Shown: in pieces, positions 43,428 through 52,709 of the stretch
How positions within the stretch are numbered: position 1 is the first letter of the stretch
Layout: each line of letters starts with the position of its first letter
The notes under the pieces: model-generated
Told to the model about the DNA's origin: nothing
The model's database searches: none
What the model saw: only the letters and a program-made list of their open reading frames with translations
Assembly: GCA_018712245.1 (NCBI GenBank)
Contig: DVHE01000048.1
Span: 57,453 to 121,452, forward strand
Reading direction: 5' to 3'
Length of the DNA: 64,000 nucleotides
Origin: Candidatus Avoscillospira avicola
GTDB lineage: Bacteria > Bacillota > Clostridia > Oscillospirales > Oscillospiraceae
Program-made: the position numbers and the translations under genes

Positions 43428-44474
43428 CTACGGCTGCGCTTCCCGGCGGCGGGCCCGGCGCGTCCAGAGCAGAAGTCCCGCGACCTCCAAGAGCGGTATG
43501 GCTACCAGCAGGCCCAGGCTGACGCGCAGCACCACGGCGGCCTGCTCCAGCATGGCCGGAAGGAGGGAGAAGAGCGGATGGTCGCCCATGCCCAGGGACT
43601 GCAGGGCTTCGAAAATCTGCGTGTATGCCGCGGCATAGTCGCGCCACTGGAGGACGCCGGCCGTCGGCAGCATGGACGCGGGCAGGTCAAAGCTGGCAGC
43701 GACCCAGTAAAGCGCCCCCAGAGACGCCGCGATCAGCACGACGTTCAGATAGACGAGGCCGCGGGTTTCATGCATCCGCAGGCTGAAGCAGCAGCTCAGC
43801 GCCCACAGCACCAGCCCCAACAGTACCAGTCCCGGCAGGGCTGCCGCCGCGGGCAGGGCCTGGAGCAGTTGGGTGGCTTCGGTGAGGCTATAGATCTGCT
43901 GGGCCTCTCCGGTGGTGATGGAGGCGGCCTTGAGCGACGACGGCAGGAAGGGCAGCTGCCCCTCCTGGCAAGTCAAGAGCAGCGCGCTCTCTCCCTGACG
44001 GGCCAGAGTCAGCTGGTCGGGCAGCTTCAGCGGCTCGGTGACGCCGTCGGGGTAGAGGGCCAGGTAGGTGTCCTCTACAGTCTCAAAGTCTTCCACCACC
44101 TGGGCTTTTTCACCGTCCCGGGGCTGGCGGGCGGCGCTGGTGACGATGCGGTAATTGGCGCCGCCGAGGATTGTAGCGTAGGGCTGGCCGTTGGGGTTCA
44201 CGGCCACGGACCAAATCTCCGGGGACAATTCTTCGATTCGCAGCCCGGCCTCCCAGCCGGCGCCGTCCACCACCTGGAAGAGGTGATTGACGCCGTCGGC
44301 GTCGGTGAAGATGGCGCCGATGCGCACATCGGTGGAGGTGCGGGATTCCTCGGTGACCCGCGATTCGTACTGAATGAGCGCCATCTGCTCCGTTTCGATC
44401 TTCCAGCTGAGGATGGTGCAGACGCAAAGGAGATAGAGAATCAGGGAAAAGAGGCGCAGGACCCGCTTTTTCAT
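43428..44474 (-). CDS. Membrane protein in sugar ABC operon, unknown
   Basis: 348 aa. Helix at about 5-24, an exported domain (about 30-200), then three further helices (about 203-225, 233-255 and 305-335). No motif recognised. ATGA overlap with the upstream permease gene shows co-translation. It may be an accessory or scaffold of the transporter, or an extracytoplasmic sensor. Confidence 0.75.
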   Translation of the reverse strand: MKKRVLRLFSLILYLLCVCTILSWKIETEQMALIQYESRVTEESRTSTDVRIGAIFTDADGVNHLFQVVDGAGWEAGLRIEELSPEIWSVAVNPNGQPYATILGGANYRIVTSAARQPRDGEKAQVVEDFETVEDTYLALYPDGVTEPLKLPDQLTLARQGESALLLTCQEGQLPFLPSSLKAASITTGEAQQIYSLTEATQLLQALPAAAALPGLVLLGLVLWALSCCFSLRMHETRGLVYLNVVLIAASLGALYWVAASFDLPASMLPTAGVLQWRDYAAAYTQIFEALQSLGMGDHPLFSLLPAMLEQAAVVLRVSLGLLVAIPLLEVAGLLLWTRRARRREAQP

Positions 44475-45244
44475 CCTTTCTCACCTCCCAGCGCGATGCC
44501 CTCCACCAGCTCCCGGTTGAAGAAGGCGAAGAGGAACAGCGGCGGTAGCGCCACCAGAATGCAGCAGACCATCTGCACCACCACCTCTGTGGGCGGCATG
44601 GCGGCGAGTCCCACCGAGATAGGGTACATGGAAAAGTCCTTGAGGTACACCATGGGCTGCTCCACCATGTTCCACGCGTCCAGGAAGGAGAGGAGCAGGG
44701 TACACACCAGGCCGCTTTTGCTCATGGGCGCGGTGATGCGGAAGATCACCCCCAGGGTGGTGCAGCCGTCCAGCCGCGCCGCCTCCACCACTTCCTTGGG
44801 GACAGACTGAAAGCTCCGGGTCATGATAAAGGTGCCCAGGGGTACAAAGATGGCCGGCAGCACCAGGGCGTAGTAGGTGTCCAGCAAGCCCAGCTGGTCC
44901 AGCATCAGATAGTTGGGCACCAGCGTCACTTGCAGGGGCAGGATCATCAGGATCATCAAGACGAAGAAAATGGCCTTTTTTCCGGGGAAATTGCACTTGG
45001 CAAAGCCGAAGCCTGCCAGCAGAGAGACCAGCAGCTGCGCCAGGGCGATGAGGGAGGTCAGCCCCAGGCTGGTCCAGAAGCGGGCCAGATACTGCGTCTC
45101 GTTGAGGAACACCTGGAAGTAGCCCCACAAAGTCAGGCCGCCGTCTCGGAAGAAACTCTGGAACAGCACATAGCCATAGGGCGCCACGCACGCCAGCGTC
45201 AGCACCAGGGCCAGGCAGGAGACGGAGAGGGAACGCTGCTTCAT
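44471..45244 (-). CDS. Carbohydrate ABC transporter permease (MalG type)
   Basis: 257 aa, six helices. EAA loop near EVVEAARLDGCTTLGVIFRITAPMSKSG, which docks the ATPase. Overlaps both neighbours (ATGA). Pairs with the MalF-type permease of the next gene upstream. Confidence 0.93.
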   Translation of the reverse strand: MKQRSLSVSCLALVLTLACVAPYGYVLFQSFFRDGGLTLWGYFQVFLNETQYLARFWTSLGLTSLIALAQLLVSLLAGFGFAKCNFPGKKAIFFVLMILMILPLQVTLVPNYLMLDQLGLLDTYYALVLPAIFVPLGTFIMTRSFQSVPKEVVEAARLDGCTTLGVIFRITAPMSKSGLVCTLLLSFLDAWNMVEQPMVYLKDFSMYPISVGLAAMPPTEVVVQMVCCILVALPPLFLFAFFNRELVEGIALGGEKG

Positions 45245-46116
45245 TCCTTGTAAGCCTCCTTTTTCATCACCCAGCAGTAGGTGGCGGCAAACAGCGCCGT
45301 CAGAAGGAGCAGCAGCAGAATCGACGCCACCGACAGCTTGGGATAGTTGAGATTTTCAAAGGCGTTGTTGATGAAGTGCTGCAGCATATAGATGCTGGAG
45401 TGGGGGTGGACGCCGCCCACCAGCAAAATCTCCCGGAAGCACTTGAAGGCGTTGATCAGGGAGAACACCGCGGTGAAGAAGATGCTGTACCACATCTGGG
45501 GGATGGTGATGTACCAGAGCCGCTGCCAGCGGGTGGCGCCGTCCAGCTCCGCGGCCTGGTCGTGTTCCTCTGAGAGCGTCACCAGGCCGGAGAGCAGAAG
45601 GATCACGCCGTAGCCGGTGTTTTTCCACAGGTAGAGCAGCACCACCACGCCAAAGGCGTATTCCGACTGGAGCCAGTCGGTGATGGGCAGGCCCAGGGTG
45701 TAGAGTCCCCGGTTGAGGACGCCGGCCTGGGCGAACAGCACCTGAATCAGCAGCACCGTGCCGGCCACGGGCATGATATAGGGCAGGAGCAGCACGGACT
45801 TGAGCGTCTCGTGCTTTTGGGCCTGGCTGCGCAGCAGCAGCGCGATGGCAAAGGAGAGAATGAGAATCAGCGGGAGGGACACCAGCAGAAACTTGAGGGT
45901 GTTGCCGAAGGCCAGCTGAAACACGGCGTTGCCGGGAATGTCGCGGAAATTATCCAGGCCGACAAACCGCTCCGAGTTGCCCACACCGTGGTAGACGGAT
46001 TTGCGCACCACCAGGAAGAAGGGAACGGCGTAAAAGACCAGCATACCCAGCAGCAGCGGCGCGATGAGCAGATACCCGTCCCGGGCATTTTTGGCTTTGA
46101 GTGTTGCGTGCTTCAT
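45241..46116 (-). CDS. Carbohydrate ABC transporter permease (MalF type)
   Basis: 291 aa, six helices. EAA loop EHDQAAELDGATRWQRLWYITIPQ. ATG 46116 has GGAGGGATGAAACC; the longer frame runs into the binding-protein gene. No ATPase is encoded in the operon, so a shared MsmK/UgpC-type ATPase elsewhere is likely needed. Confidence 0.93.
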   Translation of the reverse strand: MKHATLKAKNARDGYLLIAPLLLGMLVFYAVPFFLVVRKSVYHGVGNSERFVGLDNFRDIPGNAVFQLAFGNTLKFLLVSLPLILILSFAIALLLRSQAQKHETLKSVLLLPYIMPVAGTVLLIQVLFAQAGVLNRGLYTLGLPITDWLQSEYAFGVVVLLYLWKNTGYGVILLLSGLVTLSEEHDQAAELDGATRWQRLWYITIPQMWYSIFFTAVFSLINAFKCFREILLVGGVHPHSSIYMLQHFINNAFENLNYPKLSVASILLLLLLTALFAATYCWVMKKEAYKE

Positions 46117-46120
46117 GGTT

Positions 46121-47713
46121 TCATCCCTCCGCCAGGTGCCACCAGAGATTCTGGTGAAGCTGTGCCGCCAAGTCTTCGATATCGGCATCGGTAGGCGTAC
46201 CGTCTTCCTCGTTCAGCTGCTGGAGCGCCTGGGCCATGGACTCCGCCTGGCTCAGGTGGACCGGAAAGCGCACCTCGTCGATATCGGTGAACAGGAGCGG
46301 CATATCCTCCTCCCCCATGGGGAGACGGTTGCAGAAGGCGTAGACCTGCTTGGTGGTCTGCTTGATGTCATAAGGCCCTCTGGTGCCGGTGCCGCCCCGC
46401 AAAAAGCCGGCGCCCAGCATTTGATATTCCAGGGTATCCCATAGATAGTACACCGAACCCTGGGTGCGCACCGGCCAGCTGTTTTCGATAAAGCCGCGGT
46501 TCTGCGGCTCGGGCGGCAGCTCCCAGAGGAAGCGGCAGTTTTCGTAGTTCGCTCTGGGCCGGAGAATTTCCCACTGGGCGTCCTCGTCCAGGAATGCCCG
46601 GAGAAATTCATAGGCCAGCGCCGGGTCGCCGCATCCGGCGCCCACGGCCCCGAAGTAGGTGACGGTGGCTGTGACGGTGCCCCGGGCCGTGCGCAGGGGC
46701 TGATAGATCGACTGGACCTCCAGGTACTTGTCCACGGCCACGGCGTGGAGCGTGTCGATGAGGTCGCCGGTGTAGACCGGGAAGCCGTCGGTGCGCCAAT
46801 AGGTCCGGTGGCTGGTGAAGTACGGTACCTCGCAGTAATAGTTGTTCTGATAGGGGTAGGTCTCCAGCCACTCCTCCAGCGCAGGCCGGAATTCCTCTGG
46901 GTAGTCCTGGTAGAGCGTCTCAAAGGTGGCCTCGCCCATGGCCCGGATGGCGGCGGGCGTCATGGCGTGGATCTGCTGATAGAGGGTGAAGTAGCGCACC
47001 AGCTCTTCCTGGGTCAGCAGCACTTCGCCGGCCTCGTAGTCAAAGACCTGGGCAAAGCAAGAGAGGTCGTCCGGCATCTGGAGGGACACGGCCAGCATGG
47101 TGTCCTGGGTCTCCACGGCCAGCTCGGCCAAGTCCTCCAGGCAGAGGTCCTCCCGGACTTCGATGGCCTCCGGATTTGCCAGCAGCACAGGCAGATTGTA
47201 GCGGATCGGCAGCACATACCGCCGCCCGTCCAACACACCGGCATCCATCACGGCGGCATTGAGCGCCTCCGTGTGGAGTGCGCTGTCCTGGTCGTAGTAG
47301 GCGCTCACGTCGGTAAAGAGACCGTTGACCATGGCCAGCTGGACATCGGGGAAGAGTGGTTCGATCTCGTACTCCATCACCCGGCCGTAGTTGACGTCCC
47401 GGTACAGGGTGCTGCCGGTGGGCAGCAGATAGACGTCCGGTCCGCCGCCGGAGAGAATCTCCGTCCGCAGCTGGTAGAGATAGAGCTCCCGCTGGTCGGC
47501 GTCCACCGGCAGGATATCCAGCTGAACCGTCATATCCGGGTGGGCGTCCATAAAGGCCTTGGCGATCTCATTGGCCTGGTAGCGCATCCCGTCCGACATG
47601 GACTGCTCCGTCACGACCCAGAGCGTTTTCTCCTCCGCAGCCGCTTCCTGTGCCGCGCAGCCCAGCAGCAGGCACATCGATAGAATCAGCAGCACCAGCA
47701 GTCCTTTGCGCAT
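46121..47713 (-). CDS. Extracellular solute-binding lipoprotein (family 1)
   Basis: 530 aa. Lipobox LLLGCAAQ puts the anchor Cys at about residue 19. The mature part has the periplasmic-binding-protein layout: VVTEQSMSDGMRYQANEIAKAF, GGGPDVYLLPT and WEILRPRANYENC. Larger than typical (about 430) with an extended C-terminus. ATG 47713 has GGAGGGATTTCC. First gene of the operon; ligand unknown, oligosaccharide likely from the permease type. Confidence 0.9.
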   Translation of the reverse strand: MRKGLLVLLILSMCLLLGCAAQEAAAEEKTLWVVTEQSMSDGMRYQANEIAKAFMDAHPDMTVQLDILPVDADQRELYLYQLRTEILSGGGPDVYLLPTGSTLYRDVNYGRVMEYEIEPLFPDVQLAMVNGLFTDVSAYYDQDSALHTEALNAAVMDAGVLDGRRYVLPIRYNLPVLLANPEAIEVREDLCLEDLAELAVETQDTMLAVSLQMPDDLSCFAQVFDYEAGEVLLTQEELVRYFTLYQQIHAMTPAAIRAMGEATFETLYQDYPEEFRPALEEWLETYPYQNNYYCEVPYFTSHRTYWRTDGFPVYTGDLIDTLHAVAVDKYLEVQSIYQPLRTARGTVTATVTYFGAVGAGCGDPALAYEFLRAFLDEDAQWEILRPRANYENCRFLWELPPEPQNRGFIENSWPVRTQGSVYYLWDTLEYQMLGAGFLRGGTGTRGPYDIKQTTKQVYAFCNRLPMGEEDMPLLFTDIDEVRFPVHLSQAESMAQALQQLNEEDGTPTDADIEDLAAQLHQNLWWHLAEG

Positions 47714-47824
47714 GGAAATCCCTCCCTGGAATTTGTTAATTTTTAGTATATCACAGATTGGGCGGCGCAGCATAGCTCGACACTTTTTTTGTGTAAATTA
47801 ACGAAGAGCTTGCCGCATCAGGCC

Positions 47825-47871
47825 GAAAAAAAGGGACGTTCCAAAGACATCGCTTTGAAACATCCCTTTTT
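47825..47871. terminator. Terminator of dcw cluster (after murG)
   Basis: AAAAAGGGACGTTCCAAAG, loop ACATCG, CTTTGAAACATCCCTTTTT. Confidence 0.85.
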
Positions 47872-47885
47872 GATTTAGCTTGCGG

Positions 47886-49013
47886 CTATGCCTTTCCTGC
47901 CGCCAAGTCTCGAATGACCTGGAGGATTTGTTCCGCGGCGTCCACCACGGCCAGGCGTCGGGCGGCCAGGCGCATCTCCCGGAGCCGGTCCGGGTCTGAG
48001 AGCAGCTCCCGGGCCGTCTCGTAGAGGCTGTCGCCGTCGCAGTCCTTCTCCCGCACCACCACCGCTGCGCCGCGCTTTTCCAGCACCCGGGCGTTTTTCT
48101 CCTGGTGGTTGTCGGTGACGTTGGGAGAGGGGATCATGATGCAGGGCGTCCCCGAGGCGCAGACCTCGCTGATGGTGCCGGCGCCGGCCCGGCAGAGCAT
48201 CAGATCCGCCGCGGCCAGGAGCTCCGGCATATTGTAGATGTACTCCCGCATATCCAGCCAGGGGTGATTCTCCAACAGGAGCCCCTGGTCCCGGACGTAG
48301 GCCGGCATCCACCGCCAGCCGTAGGAGCCCGTGGCGTGGACGTGGCGGTAGAGGCCGTCCTGGGCCTCGCGTACCATAAAGCGGGCGATCTTCTTGTTCA
48401 TTTCCCGGGCGCCCAGGCTGCCCCAGGCCGAGACAATCAGCGGTTCCTCACCGATGCCCAGGGCGGCCCTGGCCTTTTCCCGGTCGCCGTAGAGGAAGGC
48501 GCTGTCCACCGGCGTGCCGGTGACGGTCACTTTCTCAGGGTCGGGATATTGGCTGCGGCTGTCTGCCAGGGAGACCATGATGCGGCTGACGTGCCCTGCC
48601 ACCATGCGGGTGGTGAGGCCCGGCACGGCATTGGATTCGTGGACGGCGGTGGGGATGCCCAGCTTCGCGCCCATGTGGAGGGCCGGGTAGCTGGCGTAAC
48701 CGCCGGTGCCCACGATGACGTCGGGCTGGAAGGCCCGGATGATCTTCTTGGCCTTTTGCATGGAGCCGGCCATGTGGCACGCGGTGGTCACGTTGTGCCA
48801 AATCCCCGCCGGGGTCAGCTTGCGCTGAAAGTTGGAGATGCGGATGGTCTCCAGCTGATAGCCGGCCCGGGGCACGAGATTTTTCTCCATGCCGTCCTCG
48901 GCGCCGATGAAGAGAATCTTGCTGTCCGGCATCCGCTCCCGGAGAAGATTGGCCACGGAGATGGCCGGGTTGATGTGGCCGCCGGTGCCGCCGCAGGTGA
49001 AAATGACGTTCAT
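47886..49013 (-). CDS. murG: UDP-GlcNAc:lipid I GlcNAc transferase
   Basis: 375 aa GT-B fold. GGTGGHINPA near the N-terminus (about 8), HESNAVPGLTTR, and the C-terminal donor site CRAGAGTISEVCASGTP. Makes lipid II from lipid I at the inner face of the membrane. Last gene of the dcw cluster; ATG with CGGAGGC. Unlike most dcw clusters, murC, murB, ftsQ and ftsZ do not follow. Confidence 0.97.
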   Translation of the reverse strand: MNVIFTCGGTGGHINPAISVANLLRERMPDSKILFIGAEDGMEKNLVPRAGYQLETIRISNFQRKLTPAGIWHNVTTACHMAGSMQKAKKIIRAFQPDVIVGTGGYASYPALHMGAKLGIPTAVHESNAVPGLTTRMVAGHVSRIMVSLADSRSQYPDPEKVTVTGTPVDSAFLYGDREKARAALGIGEEPLIVSAWGSLGAREMNKKIARFMVREAQDGLYRHVHATGSYGWRWMPAYVRDQGLLLENHPWLDMREYIYNMPELLAAADLMLCRAGAGTISEVCASGTPCIMIPSPNVTDNHQEKNARVLEKRGAAVVVREKDCDGDSLYETARELLSDPDRLREMRLAARRLAVVDAAEQILQVIRDLAAGKA

Positions 49014-49025
49014 GTAAGCCTCCGA

Positions 49026-50225
49026 TCAAAGAAGAAGCCGGTTGTTGCTCTGGCGGGAGACGCTGAGGATCAGGCCCATTTCGAAGAGCTGGAGCAAGAG
49101 GGCTGTGCCGCCATAGGAGAAGAAGGGCAGGGAGATGCCGGTGGCCGGGAGGAAGTTGGTGACGACGCCGATGTTGAAGAAGACCTGCAGGGCCAAAAGC
49201 GTGGTGAGGCCGCCGACCATCAGCGCGCCGAAGCGATCCCGGGCGTGGACCGCGATCCAGTAGCCCCGGAGGATCAGGAGCATAAAGAGCAGGATGACCA
49301 CCATGGCGCCGACGAAGCCCAGCTCCTCGCAGACGATGGCGAAGATGTAGTCGTTGTGTTCCTCGGGGAGGTAGAGGTACTTCTGCCGCCCGCGGCCCAA
49401 GCCCAGGCCCATCAGACCGCCGGAACCGATGGCGTAGAGGGACTGGACGATCTGATAGCCGTTGTCGGAGGCGTCGGCCCAGGGGTCCTGCCAGGCGACA
49501 ATGCGGTCTGAGGCGTAGCCCATGAATTTGAGGTAGATGAAGCCGAAGAGTCCTGCCACCACGATGGCCAGGCCGAACCACTTGAGGTCTGTGCCGCCCA
49601 GGAACATCATGGCGCCGCCGCCGCAGAAGATGATGATGATGGCCGAGAAGTGGGGCTCCAGGGCCAGCAGCAGCGCGATGACGGCCAGAATGGCCACAAA
49701 GGGCACCACGCCGTGGCGGAAGGTCTTCATTTTGTCCTTATAGGAGGACATCAGCGTGGCGAAGGTGAGGATGACGGCCAGCTTGGCGATCTCCGAGGGC
49801 TGGAACGAGGTGAAGCCCAGGTAAATCCATCGCCGGGCGCCGTTTTCCTCGGTGCCGAAGATGGGCACCAGCATCAGGAGGAAGATGGTGCCGGCCATGA
49901 TGGGGAAGGAGAGGGCGCGCCACATCTGGTAGTTGAGGCGGCTGACGAAGAGCATGATGCCGATGCCCACCAGGGCGAAGAGCCCCTGCCGGGCGAAGTA
50001 GGCCGTGGAGCTGCCCTCTTCCACATAGGCCGAGGCGTAGCTGGCGGAGAACATCATCACCACGCCGATCAGCACCAGCAGCACCGTCAAAAGAAGAAAC
50101 GGCAGATCCAAAAGTCCGCGCTCATCGTAGAGGATCTTCTCTTTTTTTCGCTTTTCCGGCTGGGGCGCCGGCGGGTCCGGCAGACGTTCGCCCACCGGGC
50201 CGGGATATTGGATGGCATTGTTCAT
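49026..50225 (-). CDS. ftsW: SEDS-family peptidoglycan polymerase FtsW
   Basis: 399 aa, about ten helices. Long basic N-terminal tail (KRKKEK), FQPSEIAKLAVIL with the active-site region, SLYAIGSGGLMGLGLGRGRQKYLYLPEEHNDYIFA split about 250-280, and TGISLPFFSYGG. Works with the class B PBP of the same cluster. Follows mraY directly. Confidence 0.95.
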   Translation of the reverse strand: MNNAIQYPGPVGERLPDPPAPQPEKRKKEKILYDERGLLDLPFLLLTVLLVLIGVVMMFSASYASAYVEEGSSTAYFARQGLFALVGIGIMLFVSRLNYQMWRALSFPIMAGTIFLLMLVPIFGTEENGARRWIYLGFTSFQPSEIAKLAVILTFATLMSSYKDKMKTFRHGVVPFVAILAVIALLLALEPHFSAIIIIFCGGGAMMFLGGTDLKWFGLAIVVAGLFGFIYLKFMGYASDRIVAWQDPWADASDNGYQIVQSLYAIGSGGLMGLGLGRGRQKYLYLPEEHNDYIFAIVCEELGFVGAMVVILLFMLLILRGYWIAVHARDRFGALMVGGLTTLLALQVFFNIGVVTNFLPATGISLPFFSYGGTALLLQLFEMGLILSVSRQSNNRLLL

Positions 50226-50270
50226 GGAAAGATCCTTTCTGAGAGGGAGTAGCCGGTTCCGGGCCGGGGC

Positions 50271-51251
50271 TCAGAACCGCTGGAAGACGCCCAGCCAGGC
50301 CAGCAGGCACATGACGACGGTGACGCCGGTGAAGACCGTGAAGATCTTCACCTCGCTCCAGCCGCCCATTTCAAAGTGGTGGTGGATGGGCGTCATGCGG
50401 AAAATGCGCTTGCCGTGGGTCAGCTTGAAATATCCCACCTGGAGAATGACAGATACCGTCTCCACGATATAGACGATGCCCACCAGGATCAGCACCAGGG
50501 GCATATCCAGTGCGAAGGCCATGCCGCACACCGCGCCGCCAAGGAACAGCGAGCCAGTGTCGCCCATAAAGACCTTGGCTGGGTGGAAGTTGTAGATCAA
50601 AAAGCCTAGCAGGCCGCCGGCCAGGGCGGCGGGGAAGAGGGTCAGCGTATTGCTGCCCCAGAGGTAGGCCGTGGCAGCGAAGAAGAGCATCACCGGCGTG
50701 GTGACGCCGGCGGCCAGGCCGTCGATGCCGTCGGTCAGGTTGACGGCGTTGACGCAGCCGACGATGACGAAGCCCGCGAAGAGCATATAGAGCGCCCAGG
50801 GGACGGGGAAAGACACGTTGAAGAAGGGAAGGTAGAGGCTGTAGGTGAGGTTGCCGTGCCAGCGCAGCAGCGCCAGGAACACGAAGGCCGCCGCCAGCTG
50901 TAGGAGCAGCTTTTGCAGGGCCGTCAGACCCAGATTCCGATGGAGTCGGACCTTGACGAAGTCGTCCAGAAAGCCGATGGCCCCGAAGGCCAGCGAGAGG
51001 CCCAGCACCAGCAGGTGGTCGTATTCCCCGTTTTTCATGGCGGGAATGGAGCCGAGGACTACCAGAAGCGCCGTGGGGACGATGAACATGATGCCGCCCA
51101 TGGTGGGCGTGCCGGATTTGACCTGGTGCCACTTGGGGCCGATCTCCCGGATGGACTGGCCGGCCTTCAGGGCGTGGAGGGCCGGGATCAGGAAGCGGCC
51201 CAGAATGGCGGTCAGGGCGAAGCTGACCAGCAGTGTGACGATGATACCCAT
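50271..51251 (-). CDS. mraY: Phospho-N-acetylmuramoyl-pentapeptide transferase
   Basis: 326 aa, ten helices. GTPTMGG, FLDDFVKVRLHRNLGL (catalytic Asp pair), NLTDGIDGLA and MTPIHHHFE. Forms lipid I. In most Firmicutes murD comes next; here ftsW does, 45 bp away. Confidence 0.97.
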   Translation of the reverse strand: MGIIVTLLVSFALTAILGRFLIPALHALKAGQSIREIGPKWHQVKSGTPTMGGIMFIVPTALLVVLGSIPAMKNGEYDHLLVLGLSLAFGAIGFLDDFVKVRLHRNLGLTALQKLLLQLAAAFVFLALLRWHGNLTYSLYLPFFNVSFPVPWALYMLFAGFVIVGCVNAVNLTDGIDGLAAGVTTPVMLFFAATAYLWGSNTLTLFPAALAGGLLGFLIYNFHPAKVFMGDTGSLFLGGAVCGMAFALDMPLVLILVGIVYIVETVSVILQVGYFKLTHGKRIFRMTPIHHHFEMGGWSEVKIFTVFTGVTVVMCLLAWLGVFQRF

Positions 51252-51323
51252 GGATATTCCTTTCCGGCCCGCCGGATGACGATCTCCGGCGGGCGTTTGT
51301 TCAATTTCAAGCCCTTGGGGCCT

Positions 51324-52700
51324 TTACTTTTTCTCTCCTTCGGCCAGGAACTGCTCCAGCACGCGCTCCATCCGCATCCCGCGGCTGCCCTTGAACAAAA
51401 TCACGTCGCCGGGCTGGGCCATGCGCTTGAGGGTGTTGCCCAGCTCCACCTGGTCGTCAAAGTGGAGGGCGCACTTGCTGCTCATGCCGCCGGTGATGGC
51501 GCCGGTGATGATACGCTGGGAGTGCTTGCCGTAGGCGAGGATCAGCTGCGCTGTCTGGGCGGCCAGCCGGCCCACCCGATAGTGTTCGGCCATGGTGCGG
51601 CTGCCCAGCTCCAGCATATCGCCCAGCACGGCAATCCGGCGGCCCTCGGTTTTATGCTCCTTGAGGACCTTCAGCGCCGCTTCCATGGATTCGGGCCCGG
51701 CGTTGTAGCAGTCCTCGATGATGGTGAAGCCCTTTTCCTCAAAAATCCGCTGCCGCATCCCGGTGTTGTGGAAGATGCCCAGCTGATACTGGATGGTCTC
51801 GGGGCTGACATTGCGCAGCAGGCCCACAGCGATGGCAGCCAGGGCGTTGTAGACCGTGTGCTGCCCCTCCTGGGGGACGTAGACGTGGAACCGCTGGCCC
51901 ATGCCCCGGACGATGAAGTACATACCGCCGTCCATCTGCCGCACGTCCTCGGCCACCACGTCGCACTGGTCGTTCTCGATGCCGAAGTAAATGCGCCGGT
52001 GCCTGCCCTCCCGGAGGTTCCACAGCAGCGGCTCGTCGCCGTTGAACACGGCCACGCCGTCGTCCTGGATGCCGTCCATGATCTCCAGCTTGGCCTTGAG
52101 GATGCCCTCCCGGGTGCCCAGGTGCTCGATGTGCATGGTGCCGATGTTGGTGATGACCACGATGTTGGGCTTGGCGATGGTGGTGAGATAGTGCATCTCC
52201 CCAAAGTGGTTCATGCCCAGCTCCAGCACGGCCTCCTGGGTGTCGGCAGGCATTTCAAAGATCGTGATGGGCAGGCCCAGATTGTTGTTGTGATTGCCCT
52301 GGGTCTTGCTGACGCGGTACTTGCCCGCCAGTACGCAGGCGATCATCTCCTTGGTGGTGGTTTTGCCCACTGATCCGGTGATAGCTACGACGTCCACACC
52401 GGCTTCCTCTCGGTAGGACCGGGCGATGTCGCCGTAGGCCAGTACGGTGTCCACCACCAGAATCTGCGGCAGCGGGTCGTCTACCACCCGGCTGACCAGG
52501 GCGGCGGCAGCGCCGGCCTCCCGGGCCTTGGAAATAAAGTCGTGGCCGTCCACTTTTTCGCCGGGAATGGCCACAAAGAGGTCGCCCTTGCGAATCAGGC
52601 GCGAGTCGATCTGCGTACCGGTGACGGCGGCGTCCGCGCCGTCGGGGTGGATTTCGCCGCCGCACCAGGCGGCCAGCTGCTTCAGTGTCAGTTCCTTCAT
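51324..52700 (-). CDS. murF: UDP-MurNAc-tripeptide:D-Ala-D-Ala ligase
   Basis: 458 aa. ATP site GSVGKTTTKEM (about 108), ELGMNHFGEM, NADE-like CYNAGPESM, and the C-terminal domain (VLGDMLELG, FKGSRGMRME). Adds the terminal dipeptide. Confidence 0.96.
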   Translation of the reverse strand: MKELTLKQLAAWCGGEIHPDGADAAVTGTQIDSRLIRKGDLFVAIPGEKVDGHDFISKAREAGAAAALVSRVVDDPLPQILVVDTVLAYGDIARSYREEAGVDVVAITGSVGKTTTKEMIACVLAGKYRVSKTQGNHNNNLGLPITIFEMPADTQEAVLELGMNHFGEMHYLTTIAKPNIVVITNIGTMHIEHLGTREGILKAKLEIMDGIQDDGVAVFNGDEPLLWNLREGRHRRIYFGIENDQCDVVAEDVRQMDGGMYFIVRGMGQRFHVYVPQEGQHTVYNALAAIAVGLLRNVSPETIQYQLGIFHNTGMRQRIFEEKGFTIIEDCYNAGPESMEAALKVLKEHKTEGRRIAVLGDMLELGSRTMAEHYRVGRLAAQTAQLILAYGKHSQRIITGAITGGMSSKCALHFDDQVELGNTLKRMAQPGDVILFKGSRGMRMERVLEQFLAEGEKK

Positions 52701-52709
52701 GGCAAACCC

